A stretch of 64,000 nt of DNA from Trema orientale (Eukaryota; Streptophyta; Magnoliopsida; Rosales; Cannabaceae): assembly GCA_002914845.1 (NCBI GenBank), contig JXTC01000083.1:599475-663474 (forward strand), in the 5' to 3' direction. Shown in pieces: positions 22,314-34,500 of the stretch. A model generated the notes under the pieces. That model did not search any database and was not told the origin of the DNA. It was given only the letters and a program-made list of their open reading frames with translations. The first letter of the stretch is position 1. Each line of letters opens with the position of its first letter. The position numbers and the translations under genes are program-made.

Positions 22314-23114
22314 TAGTGAAACAAATGAGGCAAAATTTATATTCTTCATTCATTCATTAAATACCAATTTTGACCATTAAGTTTACCAAAATACTATTTC
22401 AAACTTTAAACATATATGTTAAAAAATAATTCAAATTCAAAGAAAATTTAAAATTAATAACTAAGTTAATAAATATTAAAAAATTCCAGTTTCCTTTGCA
22501 TTACAAAAAACCAATAAGAAGTTCCATCGCCCTTTTCTTCTTCTAGGATTTCGATTGTCTTCAAAGCCATACAATATTTTCGATTGACAGCTCTTTATAA
22601 TATTTTCTGTAGAGGCATAATGAGAATAGACTTTTAAAGTTAAAATATGAGAAATTGTTATAACGATCTCATGGCCTATATGAATGTAAAATAACAAAAT
22701 TTTCAATTAAAATACTTATTTTTCTTCATTATATTTAACCTCAATGCCAAATATTTGTCTTAGATTAAGACACTTCATTGTCAAAAAATTTCTCATTTCT
22801 TGAAGATTTTATTAAAATTTGTGTTTGAGGAAATTTTTAGTACTCTATATAAATTTTATGCAAATTTATATCAATATTTATATTTTCCTGAAACCCTCTT
22901 AATTTATAAGATATTGTATTATCTCCTTGTTTTCAATGCATTCTCATCTTTATTTTACCGTTTTACGGATAAAGATCATCTATCAAAATGAAAATAAAGT
23001 TGATGGTTTATTATCGCATTTAAATTTATTCCTTGGTTCTACAATAATATTTCTTTTTTCTAGGTGTACCTCACAAAACTAGGGAAACTATATAGAAAAG
23101 AGGAAGAAAAAAGA

Positions 23115-23942
23115 CACTAAGGCTATGTTTGGTAGAGAGGAAAGAAAGTAGTAGGAAGGAAAAATTAGAAGGGAAAGAAAATGTGTAGGATGGAAAGGAA
23201 AATGTCTTTCCTCAATTGTTGTTTGGTATGTAGGAAGGAAAGAAAATTAGTATATTTTAAAATGACTATTTTGCCCTTTTTATTAAAATTTTAAAAATAG
23301 TATACAAGGTTAATTTGGTAAATTTACTTTAAAGCATTTGTAAAAAAACTTTTCCTCTCCCTTTTCTCTCCATTTTTGGGAGGAAAATATTGGAGTGGGT
23401 CCCACCATATTTTTCTCTCCCCTTTTCTCTTCCATTTTCTCTTCCCTTCCCTTTTCCCTCTTACCAAACAACCCAAAATTTTTTTTCCCTCCACTTTTTC
23501 CTCCAAACTTTTCCTTCCTCGGCTATGTTTGGTAGAGAGGAAAGAAAGTAGTAGGGAAGGAAAAATTAGTAGGGAAAGAAAATGTGTAGGATGGAAAGGA
23601 AAATGTCTTTCCTCAATTGTTGTTTGGTATGTAGGAAGGAAAGAAAATTAGTATATTTTAAAATGACTATTTTGCCCTTTTTATTAAAATTTTAAAAATA
23701 GTATACAAGGTTAATTTGGTAAATTTACTTTAAAGCATTTGTAAAAAACTTTTCCTCCGCCTTTTCTCTCCATTTTTGGGAGGAAAATATTGGAGTGAGT
23801 CCCACCACATTTTTCCCTCCCATTTTCTCTTCCCTTCCCTTTTCCCTCTTACCAAACAACCCAAAATTTTTTTTCCCTCCACTTTTCCCTCCAAACTTTT
23901 CCTTCCTCTCCCTTTTCCTTCCTACCAAACATAGCCTTAGTG
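23115..23942. mobile_element. Composite CACTA-type MITE (two head-to-tail units)
   Basis: The left end is CACTAAGGCTATGTTTGGTA and the right end in reverse complement is CACTAAGGCTATGTTTGGTA, with AGA on both sides (23112-23114 and 23943-23945). CACTA ends plus a 3-bp target duplication are the mark of the CACTA/En-Spm superfamily. Inside, a 400-bp unit beginning GGCTATGTTTGGTAGAGAGG is repeated from 23521 with only a few differences, so two nearly identical copies are fused within one pair of ends. Purine-rich arms (GGAAAGAAAG with CTTTTCCTTCC) make open frames that are not genes. Confidence 0.75.
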
Positions 23943-25433
23943 AGAGGAGGACATAGAATCGAACTTCTCAAGAACAAGAAAATGAGAAAGACAATCGAAG
24001 ATATAAAAACTGACATGTAGGTAGGTTTTGAAATACAGTCGTTATAAATAAAACTAGAAAAAAAAATCTAGAGCAGACCACTACCAAGTGGAGTAAACAA
24101 TTAAAGGAGCCCGTGAGACTAAAGCATCTGCCACATGATTTCTTTCATGATAAATATGAGAAACAACAAAAGTCATCTGCAAAATAAGATATAGAGTCCA
24201 GCATGGCTCCATTTTGTAGGAATTTTCAAAAAACGGCTCAGTAAAAGAGAGACAACATAATCAGAGTCAGTCTCTATCTCATATGAGTTAATAAGAGCTG
24301 ATATCCTAATCTTTATCTTAAAAATGTAATCAAATTCTTCTATTAATAAACAGCTAAATTTTCTCGGGCGAAGAAATATAGTAATTATTATTATTATTAT
24401 GTTTAGCTAGAAATAGCTAGTAATCTATTGTTAGAACAACCGAATGTAATAAACTTTATCTCATTTTTTGCGAAAATAAAAAATAAACTTTATCTCATTT
24501 GGGAAGAAATGTAATCAACTTCTTTTTGTTAACCAATAAATTTTTTCTAATTTTAGGTAAATTATTATAGTAATTTATTGTTAAGATCAGAGAAAAGTGT
24601 GCAAAGAGCAAAAGTCGAATCAAGATAATAGCAATCTATAAAATGGGCTGAATAGTTACAACCATACCTCCTAACGTTAATTTTACTATTATTAAATCTG
24701 CATAGCTATTTTGGGACCTAGGTAAAATTTCTAAAAGGCTCCTTTTCAGAGAAAAAAAAATTGTGAGAAACAAAAAGAATAAAAAAAGTTAATTAATATA
24801 TAATCCAATAAATAGTAATCTAGAAATTAACAACAGAAGAGTTAGAAAAATATAATTGGAGATCTTCAAACTCTTTTAATTTCGTGGCTTTCCTTTTTTT
24901 TTTTTCTCTCTTTTTCCCAGACATTTTTTTTCCGTTGTAAAATCTTGTCTTTCAAAAATTATGCTAAAGAGAGTTTAGATCTTGATCGTTTTTTTCCAAT
25001 ATTTTTTTATTTGTGGAAGAAATCTTGGGAAGAGATGAGATTCTCGTTTTGAGAAAAAAGAAAAGATATTATTTATACAACCGAAAAAGAAAATGAAAGC
25101 GTGCAAATTGAAAAAAAATATATAATTCCCAAAAAACACGTTATTAGTTTCCTAGAAAAGAGGAGTAGGTTAGTTTTCATTTTATATTTGACCACGCAAA
25201 AATTAAGAATATATATAGTGAAGGAATATTTGATTTTTGAAATCTTATAATATGGGTAATAGCTAAAATTTTTGTCTATTATTAATAAATCAGCCCCAAA
25301 ATAAAAAGTAATAAAAAAAATACAGCAAAAAGGGAGAAAATTTGGGAAAAGTTGGGGCCTTCCATAATTAGGGGCAATTTGGCATAATTAATTTGGCCTA
25401 ATCCGCATAGATAGATAAGAAGTTGACTCAGCA

Positions 25434-25469
25434 TTAGACATTGGATGAGAGTAAAAAACTAGTATAAAA
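25434..25469 (+). promoter_or_regulatory. Core promoter of catalase gene 3: TGACTCA and TATA box
   Basis: TGACTCA lies at 25434-25440 and TATAAAA at 25463-25469, 113 bases before the start codon. TCCGCATAGATAGATAAG just upstream corresponds to TCCGCATAGAATAGAGATAG in gene 2. Relative to gene 2, the perfect TGACGTCA palindrome has become TGACTCA, which is a GCN4-type bZIP site, so factor preference may differ. Confidence 0.5.
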
Positions 25470-25581
25470 ACCCACCTAGTATTTTGATCTAACCATTGTC
25501 CGAAATTTATTATTTTTCATTTACTTTTAACTTTCTCTGTCCCTCTTTTTCCCTCTCATACCTGAATTTTTTCTCTCTTCA

Positions 25582-28339
25582 ATGGCTGACCTCTCCAAGG
25601 TAATCATTTCTATGTTCTATTCAGTAATCCCTTTATTGAATTTGATTATAGAGTTTCTGACTGTGAGTCTGGTTCCCTTCTTTTTGTTTTTAAAAAAGTC
25701 CTTAAATTAATATTATTACAGAAGTTTTAATTCTCACGTCACTTGTATGAAACTATTTAAACACTCGTATCTATAGTCGAATGTGCTCGACCACCACAGC
25801 CACGTCAAGACAAAATCAAACACATTTGACCATAATCTAGTGCAAAACGTCATTATTATTACTCATATTATCTTTTTTTTTTTTTGGTTCAATGATATTA
25901 CAGTACCGCCCTTCGAGTTCTTACAACTCTCCATATTGGACCACCAATTCCGGTGCTCCAGTTTGGAACAACAACAACTCTCTGACTGTTGGACAAAGAG
26001 GTAATTGTCGAAAGTTTTTAAACACTTTTTATTTTATATATGCAGTCATTGATGAGAAATCTCGTTCATGTCGATTTTCCATGAATGTGTTTGTTGTGTG
26101 ATCTGTTCGTACGTCCAGGCCCTATTCTCCTTGAAGATTACCAGCTTGTGGAGAAACTTGCCAACTTTGACAGGGAGCGGATCCCAGAACGTGTGGTTCA
26201 TGCCAGAGGAGCCAGTGCCAAGGGGTTCTTTGAGGTCACTCATGACATTTCTCACCTCACTAGTGCTGACTTCCTTCGAGCCCCCGGAGAGCAGACACCA
26301 GTCATTGTCCGCTTCTCCACTGTCATCCATGAACGTGGCAGCCCTGAAACCTTGAGAGACCCTCGTGGTTTTGCTGTCAAGTTCTACACCCGAGAGGTGA
26401 CTATTTGCTATTTCTTTTTAATTATGTCTCAAAACTTGTTTTATATGATCGATGCATGAGGTTAATTTATACATCATATATATTAATTTGTACATGTCGT
26501 GCTCGCGTAAGATAATGTATATATGATGATGTATGGAGTTTCATTCTTGTTGTGGTGATCTCACTTCATTGTTTTGTAACATGCAGGGTAACTTTGATCT
26601 CGTTGGGAACAATTTCCCTGTGTTTTTTGTCCGTGATGGCATGAAATTCCCGGACATGGTCCATGCTCTTAAGCCGAACCCCAAGTCTCACATCCAGGAG
26701 GATTGGAGGATCCTTGACTTCTTCTCACACCATCCAGAGAGCTTGCACATGTTCACCTTCCTATTTGACGATGTGGGTGTCCCACAAGATTACAGGCACA
26801 TGGAGGGCTTTGGTGTTAACACCTATACTCTTATCAACAAGGAAGGGAAGGCTCACTACGTGAAATTCCATTGGAAACCAACCGTTGAAGTCAAGAATCT
26901 GTTGGAGGATGAGGCCATTAAGGTTGGAGGGGCTAATCACAGCCATGCTACTCAGGATCTCTTCGACTCAATTGGCGCTGGCACCTTCCCGGAGTGGAAA
27001 CTTTTCATCCAGATCATTGATCCTGATCACGAAGACAAGTTTGACTTTGACCCTCTTGATGTGACAAAGACCTGGCCTGAGGATATCTTGCCATTGCAGC
27101 CAGTTGGTCGCTTGGTTTTGAACAAGAACATTGATAATTTCTTTGCTGAGAATGAACAACTTGCATTCTGCCCAGCCATTGTAGTTCCTGGCATTTACTA
27201 TTCTGATGATAAGTTGCTCCAGACTAGGATCTTCTCCTATGCCGATTCTCAGAGGCACCGTCTTGGACCGAACTATCTTCAGCTCCCTGTTAATGCCCCT
27301 AAGTCTGCTCATCACAACAATCACCATGAGGGTTTCATGAACTTCATGCATAGGGACGAGGAGGTGATAAAATGACTTGCTTCTTTTAGTATAGTTTTTG
27401 TGTCTCATATTTGATAAACTCAATCACTTTTGTCTTGACGCCAAGTGCAGATCAACTATTTCCCATCAAGATATGATCCTGTCCGTCATGCTGAGCCGGT
27501 CCCCTTGCCTCCTACCTACTTTAATGCAAAGCGTGACAGGGTTAGTTTTCATTGTATTAATTTGCCTTTTCTCTTTGCATATATATATATATATTATTGC
27601 CGATTTATGTATTTTTTTTTATCTATGCATAGATTTTGTTTTAACCGTTAGATATGATCTAACGGTGATTCAACGATTATAATAATGTGCATAAAAAGAA
27701 ATGCACCACTAAAGTTATTTCTCTTTTTATTTTTTTCTATAAAAAAATGTGCATGATAAATTTTAATTGACCAAAATAATACCTATGTATAAATTTAAAA
27801 AAAAAAAAAAACCTACTGATTGGTGCTTTTTATATATTTCTTACATTATATATATATTTTTTTTGTTGTTGGTTACAGACCATTATTGAGAAGGAGAACA
27901 ACTTTCAACAACCTGGAGAAAGATACCGATCCTTTGCACCAGAAAGGTACTTCACATCGGACTTAGATCGTTTGTCTATTTTTTCTGTCTTGTGTACTAT
28001 GTCAACATAATACATTACATCACTGTAAAAATCACCATTCTCGATTTTTTTTTTTTTGGGGGGTTTAGGCAAGAGCGGTTTATCAAACGATGGGTTGCTG
28101 CTTTATCTGACCCGCGTGTCACTGATGAGATCCGCAGTATTTGGATCACAAACTGGTCTCAGGTGAGTCTCTAATTGCTTTGAATTAACATATAAAGTTT
28201 GTATAATAATCCATGCTTGTAGAGGGCTTATATAACTGGTTCTCATGTTATTTATTGTGCTCTTTGTTTTGTTTGAATAATGTAGGCGGACAAATCTCTT
28301 GGTCAGGAGCTTGCATCTCGTCTCAATATCAAAGTTTGA
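25582..28339 (+). CDS. CAT: Catalase with altered N- and C-termini (tandem copy 3)
   Basis: CAT1/CAT2-like heme catalase of 491 residues. Coding exons: 25582-25599, 25904-26000, 26119-26396, 26587-27363, 27451-27540, 27879-27946, 28069-28162 and 28286-28339. The N-terminus is MADLSK rather than MDPYK. His66, Asn139 and Tyr349 (numbering +1) are intact, as is [12 protein letters not shown], so activity is expected. The C-terminus is [14 protein letters not shown]: the conserved RPSI end is absent and QKL has become QEL. DNA comparison with gene 2 shows a net 31-bp deletion across the old stop, so translation ends at a TGA inside former 3' UTR. Other changes are KPTVEVK for KPTCGVK and PKSAHH for PKCAHH. 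The frame is open throughout, so this is not an obvious pseudogene. Targeting may be altered; that is inference. Confidence 0.93.
27640..27835. repeat. R1 repeat copy in catalase gene 3 intron 5
   Basis: CCGTTAGATATGATCTAACGG, then ATTATAATAATGTGCATAAA, TTTTAATTGACCAAAATAAT and CTATGTATAAATT, match the order seen at 5226-5300 plus 5482-5565 in gene 1 intron 2. Since the host introns are different (5 versus 2), the copies arose by separate insertions rather than by gene duplication. Confidence 0.55.
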
Positions 28340-29522
28340 GTTTCGAAGAGTGCTCATCGGTCATGTAGAACGTGTGAAGAATAAATGCTTAGGTTTTAAT
28401 TTGTTTTTTATCGTATAATATGTAAAGATGTATCAGTCTATTATAAACGACTGAACACTTATAAATAAATTAATGAAGGAATAAATGATTTTTATTAACC
28501 GCTATTTCCCTTTTTTTTTTCTTGATCAAAAAATAAAAAAGAAATTTGGGTGGACACTCAAATTTTCTTATTAATGAAAAACTATTTATTAAAGAGAAAT
28601 TTGATTATATACATATATAATATATATATAACCTATAAGAGCATAAATGCATGTATTAATTTGTATTTGGGTCTAAACACTCTCAGGAAAAAAAAAAAAA
28701 GAACTTCAGTTAAAACAATAATGGAATACAACTAAACGGAATATTGATTTACAGGTTATATATTAAATAAATTGTATTAATATGGACCTTGTAAGGTTAT
28801 GAAAGTTTGGGATTGTACTTAATAATTCCTTTTTTTTCAATATTAAATTCGGGTAACTGAATTTTCTCAATTCTGGCGTGCAATGGCCAATTAGACGTGC
28901 TAAATAGTCTTTGTTTGTCAATAACTTCAAACAAAAAAATAAAATAAAATCATGCATGTCAAAAATAAGTTCTAACGTATTGTTCCTGTTACATTTTGCT
29001 TTATGTTCAGTGTCTTACCTTATATGGGTCAGTTACAGTTGCTCATCTGAATTGATTCTAATGCCGTTTTCCTTAGTTTTTGGTGTAATATAGATAGACA
29101 ACTAGCATACGCAAAATGTACGTAAGACATTCCAATCCGATAACTAACTAACTTTGATTTGAATCACTCCCTCAAATGGAAAGAGAAAAGAGGCCTTCTC
29201 TCAAAAATATTTGGTAGATAGTTTTCTCTTTCCCTCGTAAAATTAAAGCATCGAAAAGTCATCGAAAAGTTTTGGTCAGCTAGACGTGGCACTCATAATA
29301 TGACTAATAGTGACACAAAATGCTAGGCAGCACTGACCACCATGCAAAAATATTTGGAAAAAAGAAAAATGAAACTCTTAACGTTTTTTCTTTCCTATTT
29401 AATTTACTTTTATCATCAGTGCAAGATTACATAATTTACATGCATGCTATTCATCTCATTAGAGAAAAGAAACTCTTAAACCTACAAAAAGGGCTCTTCC
29501 GGAATCCGGACACACCAAATGA
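28340..29522. other. Spacer between catalase gene 3 and NPC1 (convergent ends)
   Basis: Contains the 3' UTR of catalase gene 3 (the first 20 bases from 28334 are identical to 16481-16500 of gene 2) and a block at about 28856-28925 that resembles sequence after gene 2. The NPC1 gene ends toward it from the other strand. No further gene is seen. Confidence 0.55.
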
Positions 29523-31548
29523 TCAGCTTACTGTTTGTCTTGATGAGGCAGCAGATGGCCGGCCTTCTTGCTGCTGATCAATAAGAAGAGATCTTGAAGG
29601 TGGACCAAAGATGCTTAGTACTACCTGGAACCAGAAAACCAATTCTACTCAAAATGAAGAAATGGAAAGAAAACTGTCCAAAAACTCCAACCTAATCTGA
29701 TCAGTTCATTAAATTTTTGTTCACATGTTTTAGTTTAGAAAAGGATATCTATCTTAATTCGTTAAATTTCTGTTACGTTATGTTATTTTCCATCCACAGA
29801 TATCGGTTTGAAAAAAATGTTTATATAACTCAAAAAAATAACCTAGTTCATAATGCAAGCTGATTATCATCTTACCGGTAGGAATACAAGGCCATGCAAG
29901 AAACCAAGAAGAACCAAAGCTAGATACATTTGAAAGTAATATACCTGCAAAACCAAGTAGGAGAGAATATTCAAGACAAGGTCAATGAATCTTGAAGTGT
30001 GTGTTATCATAGAGAGATAGATATCAATACCACAAAAACTTCCGTTCTTGAGAAGCAGAGAACAATGACCCCAACAAGCTTCGTTAGTGTTATCCCACTG
30101 TATAACATCAATCACAAAATTCTTGTTACGTAAGGTAATGATTGGGTATTTTTCTCACTTTGGATCAGAACGGGGCGTGTTTAATACTTGTACAGAATAA
30201 AATACGTAATATAGCCACTCATCACGAAAGAAAAGGAAATCAATCCCCTTGGTTCTTGGTTTAGAGTCGATTTTCCAATGCAAAGCTGATAAAGTACCTG
30301 AAGACAGAGGCTCCCATTGTACCCAGAGCTTCCTTAACACGTTGGTTTTTATCTCCACTGCTTACCTGTTACATAGATTATTAGGAAGACATATTAGCAG
30401 AACCATAACGTATCACATTGGAAAGAATTACAGAAATATACCATTTGGACAAATCAAATCCTTCTTTCAAAAGAAAAAGTGAAGTTAAATATGGATCTCA
30501 GAATGATACTGACCGAGAATGCATGTGTCATATGAACACAAAACTCAACAGCAATCCCAACTGACATGACAAGATTAACAACAGAGATTGCATTCAACTG
30601 GATTCGAAGAATCGCCATTACACCCTGTAGATTCGTCATGTCATAAGGAGACATAACAAGGTAGCACAAGCTCCCTCCAAAAAAAAAAAAAAGAAAAAAG
30701 AAAAGAAAAGAAAAGGTAGCACAAGCTTATAACTTCAAACATGATTTTCGGAGATAAGGCATTACCATGAGATCAACAACAATCATTGCCAACACCAATA
30801 AGATGATTGCTGAACTCCAAAAACTACAACCAAATGGAAAAGGAAAACAAAAGGTTAACCATCCAGCAAAATAAATGAACAGAGAAAAAAGTAAACACAA
30901 GGCGATCATACAAATCACAGGGGTAAAATAACAAGAATACTGACCTGCATGTGATAACTAAGCAAACAATAAATACTGCACCTGTTAAATTAAGAACAAA
31001 AGACCAATCAACAACTGAAAAAAAGTGAAACAACAATCTATAATGTCTACCAACCTACATACATACATAGTAGCAGTTACAGAAATAAAATTTCACATTC
31101 CAATCCATGGTCATCCTATTTTATTTTTTATTTTTAAACATTCATCTAAGGTTTCTTCAAAATCTCAGAAAATCAACAGACCTGAATTAGATATAAAGTT
31201 AAAGTAATATAAATCATGGTATGGCACAAATACAATCAAGATCCATGAAAGTTAAATCTAAAAATAACAATCTAAAGATAAACGCTGTGGTACCCATGCG
31301 ACCACGCTAATTGAGTTCTTGAATTCTGAAAGTACTAACCAATAGCTATTGAAAGGTTGATTAAAGCAGTTTTCCAAATATCAAGGTATTGCTCGAAAAA
31401 CATATAAAACACTGAATATGGAAAAATCTCCACCTGCAAAAAATAAGAAACACCAGTTTCAGAAATTCATGACAAGAAACTGAGACATATCACTCGTTGC
31501 TTGGAACTGACCATAACTGCAGTAGCAATTTAAAATTAAAAAAAAAAA

Positions 31549-31585
<37 letters not shown>

Positions 31586-34500
31586 ACCATGTATTGGGAA
31601 ACAACTGTTTTTCACCCTTTACTTTTAGATTTTTCAAGTAAGTTCAAATTAATTCTACATTAGAGCCACCAAGCAGAAGTAAGGTTACCTTCAGAGAATC
31701 AGAAATTCTGGAACTGAACTCTCGTGCGGCCCTCATTGAATTCACATAGTCAATCTTCAAATAAACCATGGTTACAATCAGTCTTCCTTTGATATGGGGA
31801 CAAAAGGGGACTACATTAATCCTCTAATTTAAAAACACCACATACCTGCTTGTTCAGAGGTGTATGATATGTACGAAATGATGATGCTTGAATAATACCA
31901 CTTTCATAATCTGATGACCGAAAAACATTATTTAAATGATAAATCACAAATTATCAAAATTCTAAAATAAATAAGCAAATAACATACGCAAGAATAAATA
32001 TGTCAATTTTTGTTATGTCAGGAACATAATGAAGTACCCAATAATCCTACAAACCTTTCAGTTCCACACTGGTAGTGTAAGCCCCATGGCCCCCTTTGGC
32101 ACAGGCAGCAGAGGGTAGAGCATTTAGGAACCATGGAAGTTTATCCTTGAATTGTGTGGTAGATGGACGGTCATTCTGCAGATCTGAACGGCGGAAGCAC
32201 TGGAATTCCAAAGTTGATCATGAATTTATAAGATTGCAAAAAAGCACCCGTATCCAAAGTAAGGTGGCAGACTTGAGTATAAACTTACTGTGGTACAATC
32301 TTTGCATACTCCACCTAGGCTACAAGACCCATCAGAGGAGGAACAGCAAGGAGGCTGAACTAAAATTATTTTGAATCAGTATGAATGGGATTTGCATAAG
32401 ATGACAGGCAAAGCATGATTTACTCCTCTTTACATGACTAATAAATAGCATCATCTTCTTGCAAGTGACTGCAAATAGGAAATAAATAAAGATTTGTTAA
32501 TGACCTGATCATCAGGAGGACAGTAAGTACTATTAATAAACTTCCGACAGCATCCAAATGCTTCTGGGGATATCCACACAAGAAAATCATCAAGCCATGA
32601 AGCAGCAGGCTTAGCAATGTAACTTGCTTTTGGAGTTGACGATGCTTTTGCAATCTACAGCAGCAAAACACAATCATTTATCTGAGAGAAAACCAACTCA
32701 CAAAAAAGATAAAGAAAAGTGAACTACGGACATAGTAATTAACCAATAATTAATTAGAGATGTTCACTAAATACCGAGATCTAAGGAATTAATAATCAAA
32801 ACACATGCACACAGAGAATTATACCTCATTCAAAAGGGAGTCTGAATCACATTTACTAATCGAGCACAACTGATTTGTATGTCTTGATTCTGAGCTGAGG
32901 ATAAAAGAACTTTCAGCATGGAAAGAAAATGGAAGTTGAAAGATAACAATAGAATTAGCAGCATCCTTCCATGTCAAATGATATTTGTCATTAACAAACT
33001 TTGTTACCAAAATGCAAGTTACCATAAGTTATAATAGTAAAAATAATAATTTACCTAGGTATGAATAATTTGTCTACCATGAAAACTTTCATGTAGAGGT
33101 CTACCAAAATCAAATTTCAAAAAGAAAGAACTATTTTCGAATAGCTATTTCACTGAGCTTGGAAGATGATATAATACTGAAATTGATCTCATGCTGACCC
33201 ACAGGCCGGAATCATAATATTGATTATATTGCATGGAAGAGTTACGGATGCTTAGTACAAGTAATGATATATATTTGTATTTTTGACGAAGGTGGCACCA
33301 AAGTTGAATGTATTTCACGTCAGTGGTGGTTGCTCAAGATCATGTTCGTGTCCGTAATACAAGTAATCATAAGATGTATTTTGGAATCTTTGTCAACTAG
33401 TAGCATACTTAATTTTTTTCAGATTATTTGAAGCTGACTTGGTTAACAAGTTAATGAGTTGGTTGGAAAAAGTTCTGGCATTATTGAGCCAGAGGCCAAA
33501 AATTCAAGACTAAAAACTTGAATACCTATAATTGTAGTTCTTCACCACAAAGTACAGAGGAGGTCCAATTCTGAGATATTCTGAAACACTATTGAAATAA
33601 CCCTGCAAGGAATAAAATACAGCATCATGACATTGCAAGATATAATCTTTGCTGACATTTGTGCTCCAACACAATAAATAGCATCTAAGTTAGACCTGAA
33701 GATAAGAATCTTGGGGAAGAACAATTTTTTGTTCCAAACCAGGTTCAATCCTGGTGCACAATGCCTGTAGGGAAAATCAGAAGTTAAGAAGTAGAACAAA
33801 CATAAAAAAAAGACATTCTTAAAATAAGATGATATAAACAAACACAGAATAACTCACTATGCTAGCCAGTGTAAAGGCAACAAAGACGGAAATGACAACT
33901 ATCTTGACTCCCCAAAGACTGAGGATAGGTGCATGGATCTCCTGAAAAAGCAACACGCAGCACCACAGTTAATGAAGGAAATACATTAACACACTAGTGA
34001 ACTAGTTAAGAAAAGCATGTTATAATTATCGTCTTGTACTTTTTACAGTGGAATCAGTTCTCAATTCTCAACATTTAAACCTTAAACGATTATAAGTTGC
34101 TTAATCACTTCAACTATGACTTCCAAGAACAAAATATAGATTATAAATATGTTGGAAAAGGTAACTAACTTAATAGTACAAAAGTAATCACCTTCATATA
34201 CCGTGCCAGCAAACCAGATTTTCTCTGACCAATGCCTAAATTCCAGAAGGTGTTCTTGAATCAGAAATCATTTAAAGCTGATAAAACTAAAATGCAAGGC
34301 CAAAAAGGGATATCTGTATAACTGAAGGTAAAGAAAAAAGCTTTTAATGGTACCTTTGTCAGAGTTGGCATACGATGCCACTTTCATACATGGGAAGCAA
34401 TCGACCCTCTTATCCTCAGTCCGTAAGAAGTCAAAAGCTATCAAGGCAACAAATGCAGTAACTTGCAGGAGGAAGTCCAAAAGAACAGCTAGTGCTGCAA

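Larger units (their letters stand above)
16640..25400. other. Spacer between catalase genes 2 and 3
   Basis: About 8.8 kb with no intact gene. It contains a block at about 16696-16745 that resembles 28856-28925 after gene 3, three degenerate modules at 17262-17855, a TTGGGCY cluster at 18355-18595, a degenerate tandem repeat at 19085-19500, a SINE at 22139-22313 and a CACTA-type element at 23115-23942. At 20375-20640 a TTATAAAA and a pyrimidine- and GA-rich stretch look like an orphan promoter plus leader, but no coding exon follows. Polypyrimidine runs lie near 21309-21330. Confidence 0.5.

Noticed and set aside
23324-23928. Lys/Glu/Gly-rich and Phe/Pro-rich reading frames
   Set aside because: These are translations of the purine- and pyrimidine-rich arms of the CACTA-type MITE.
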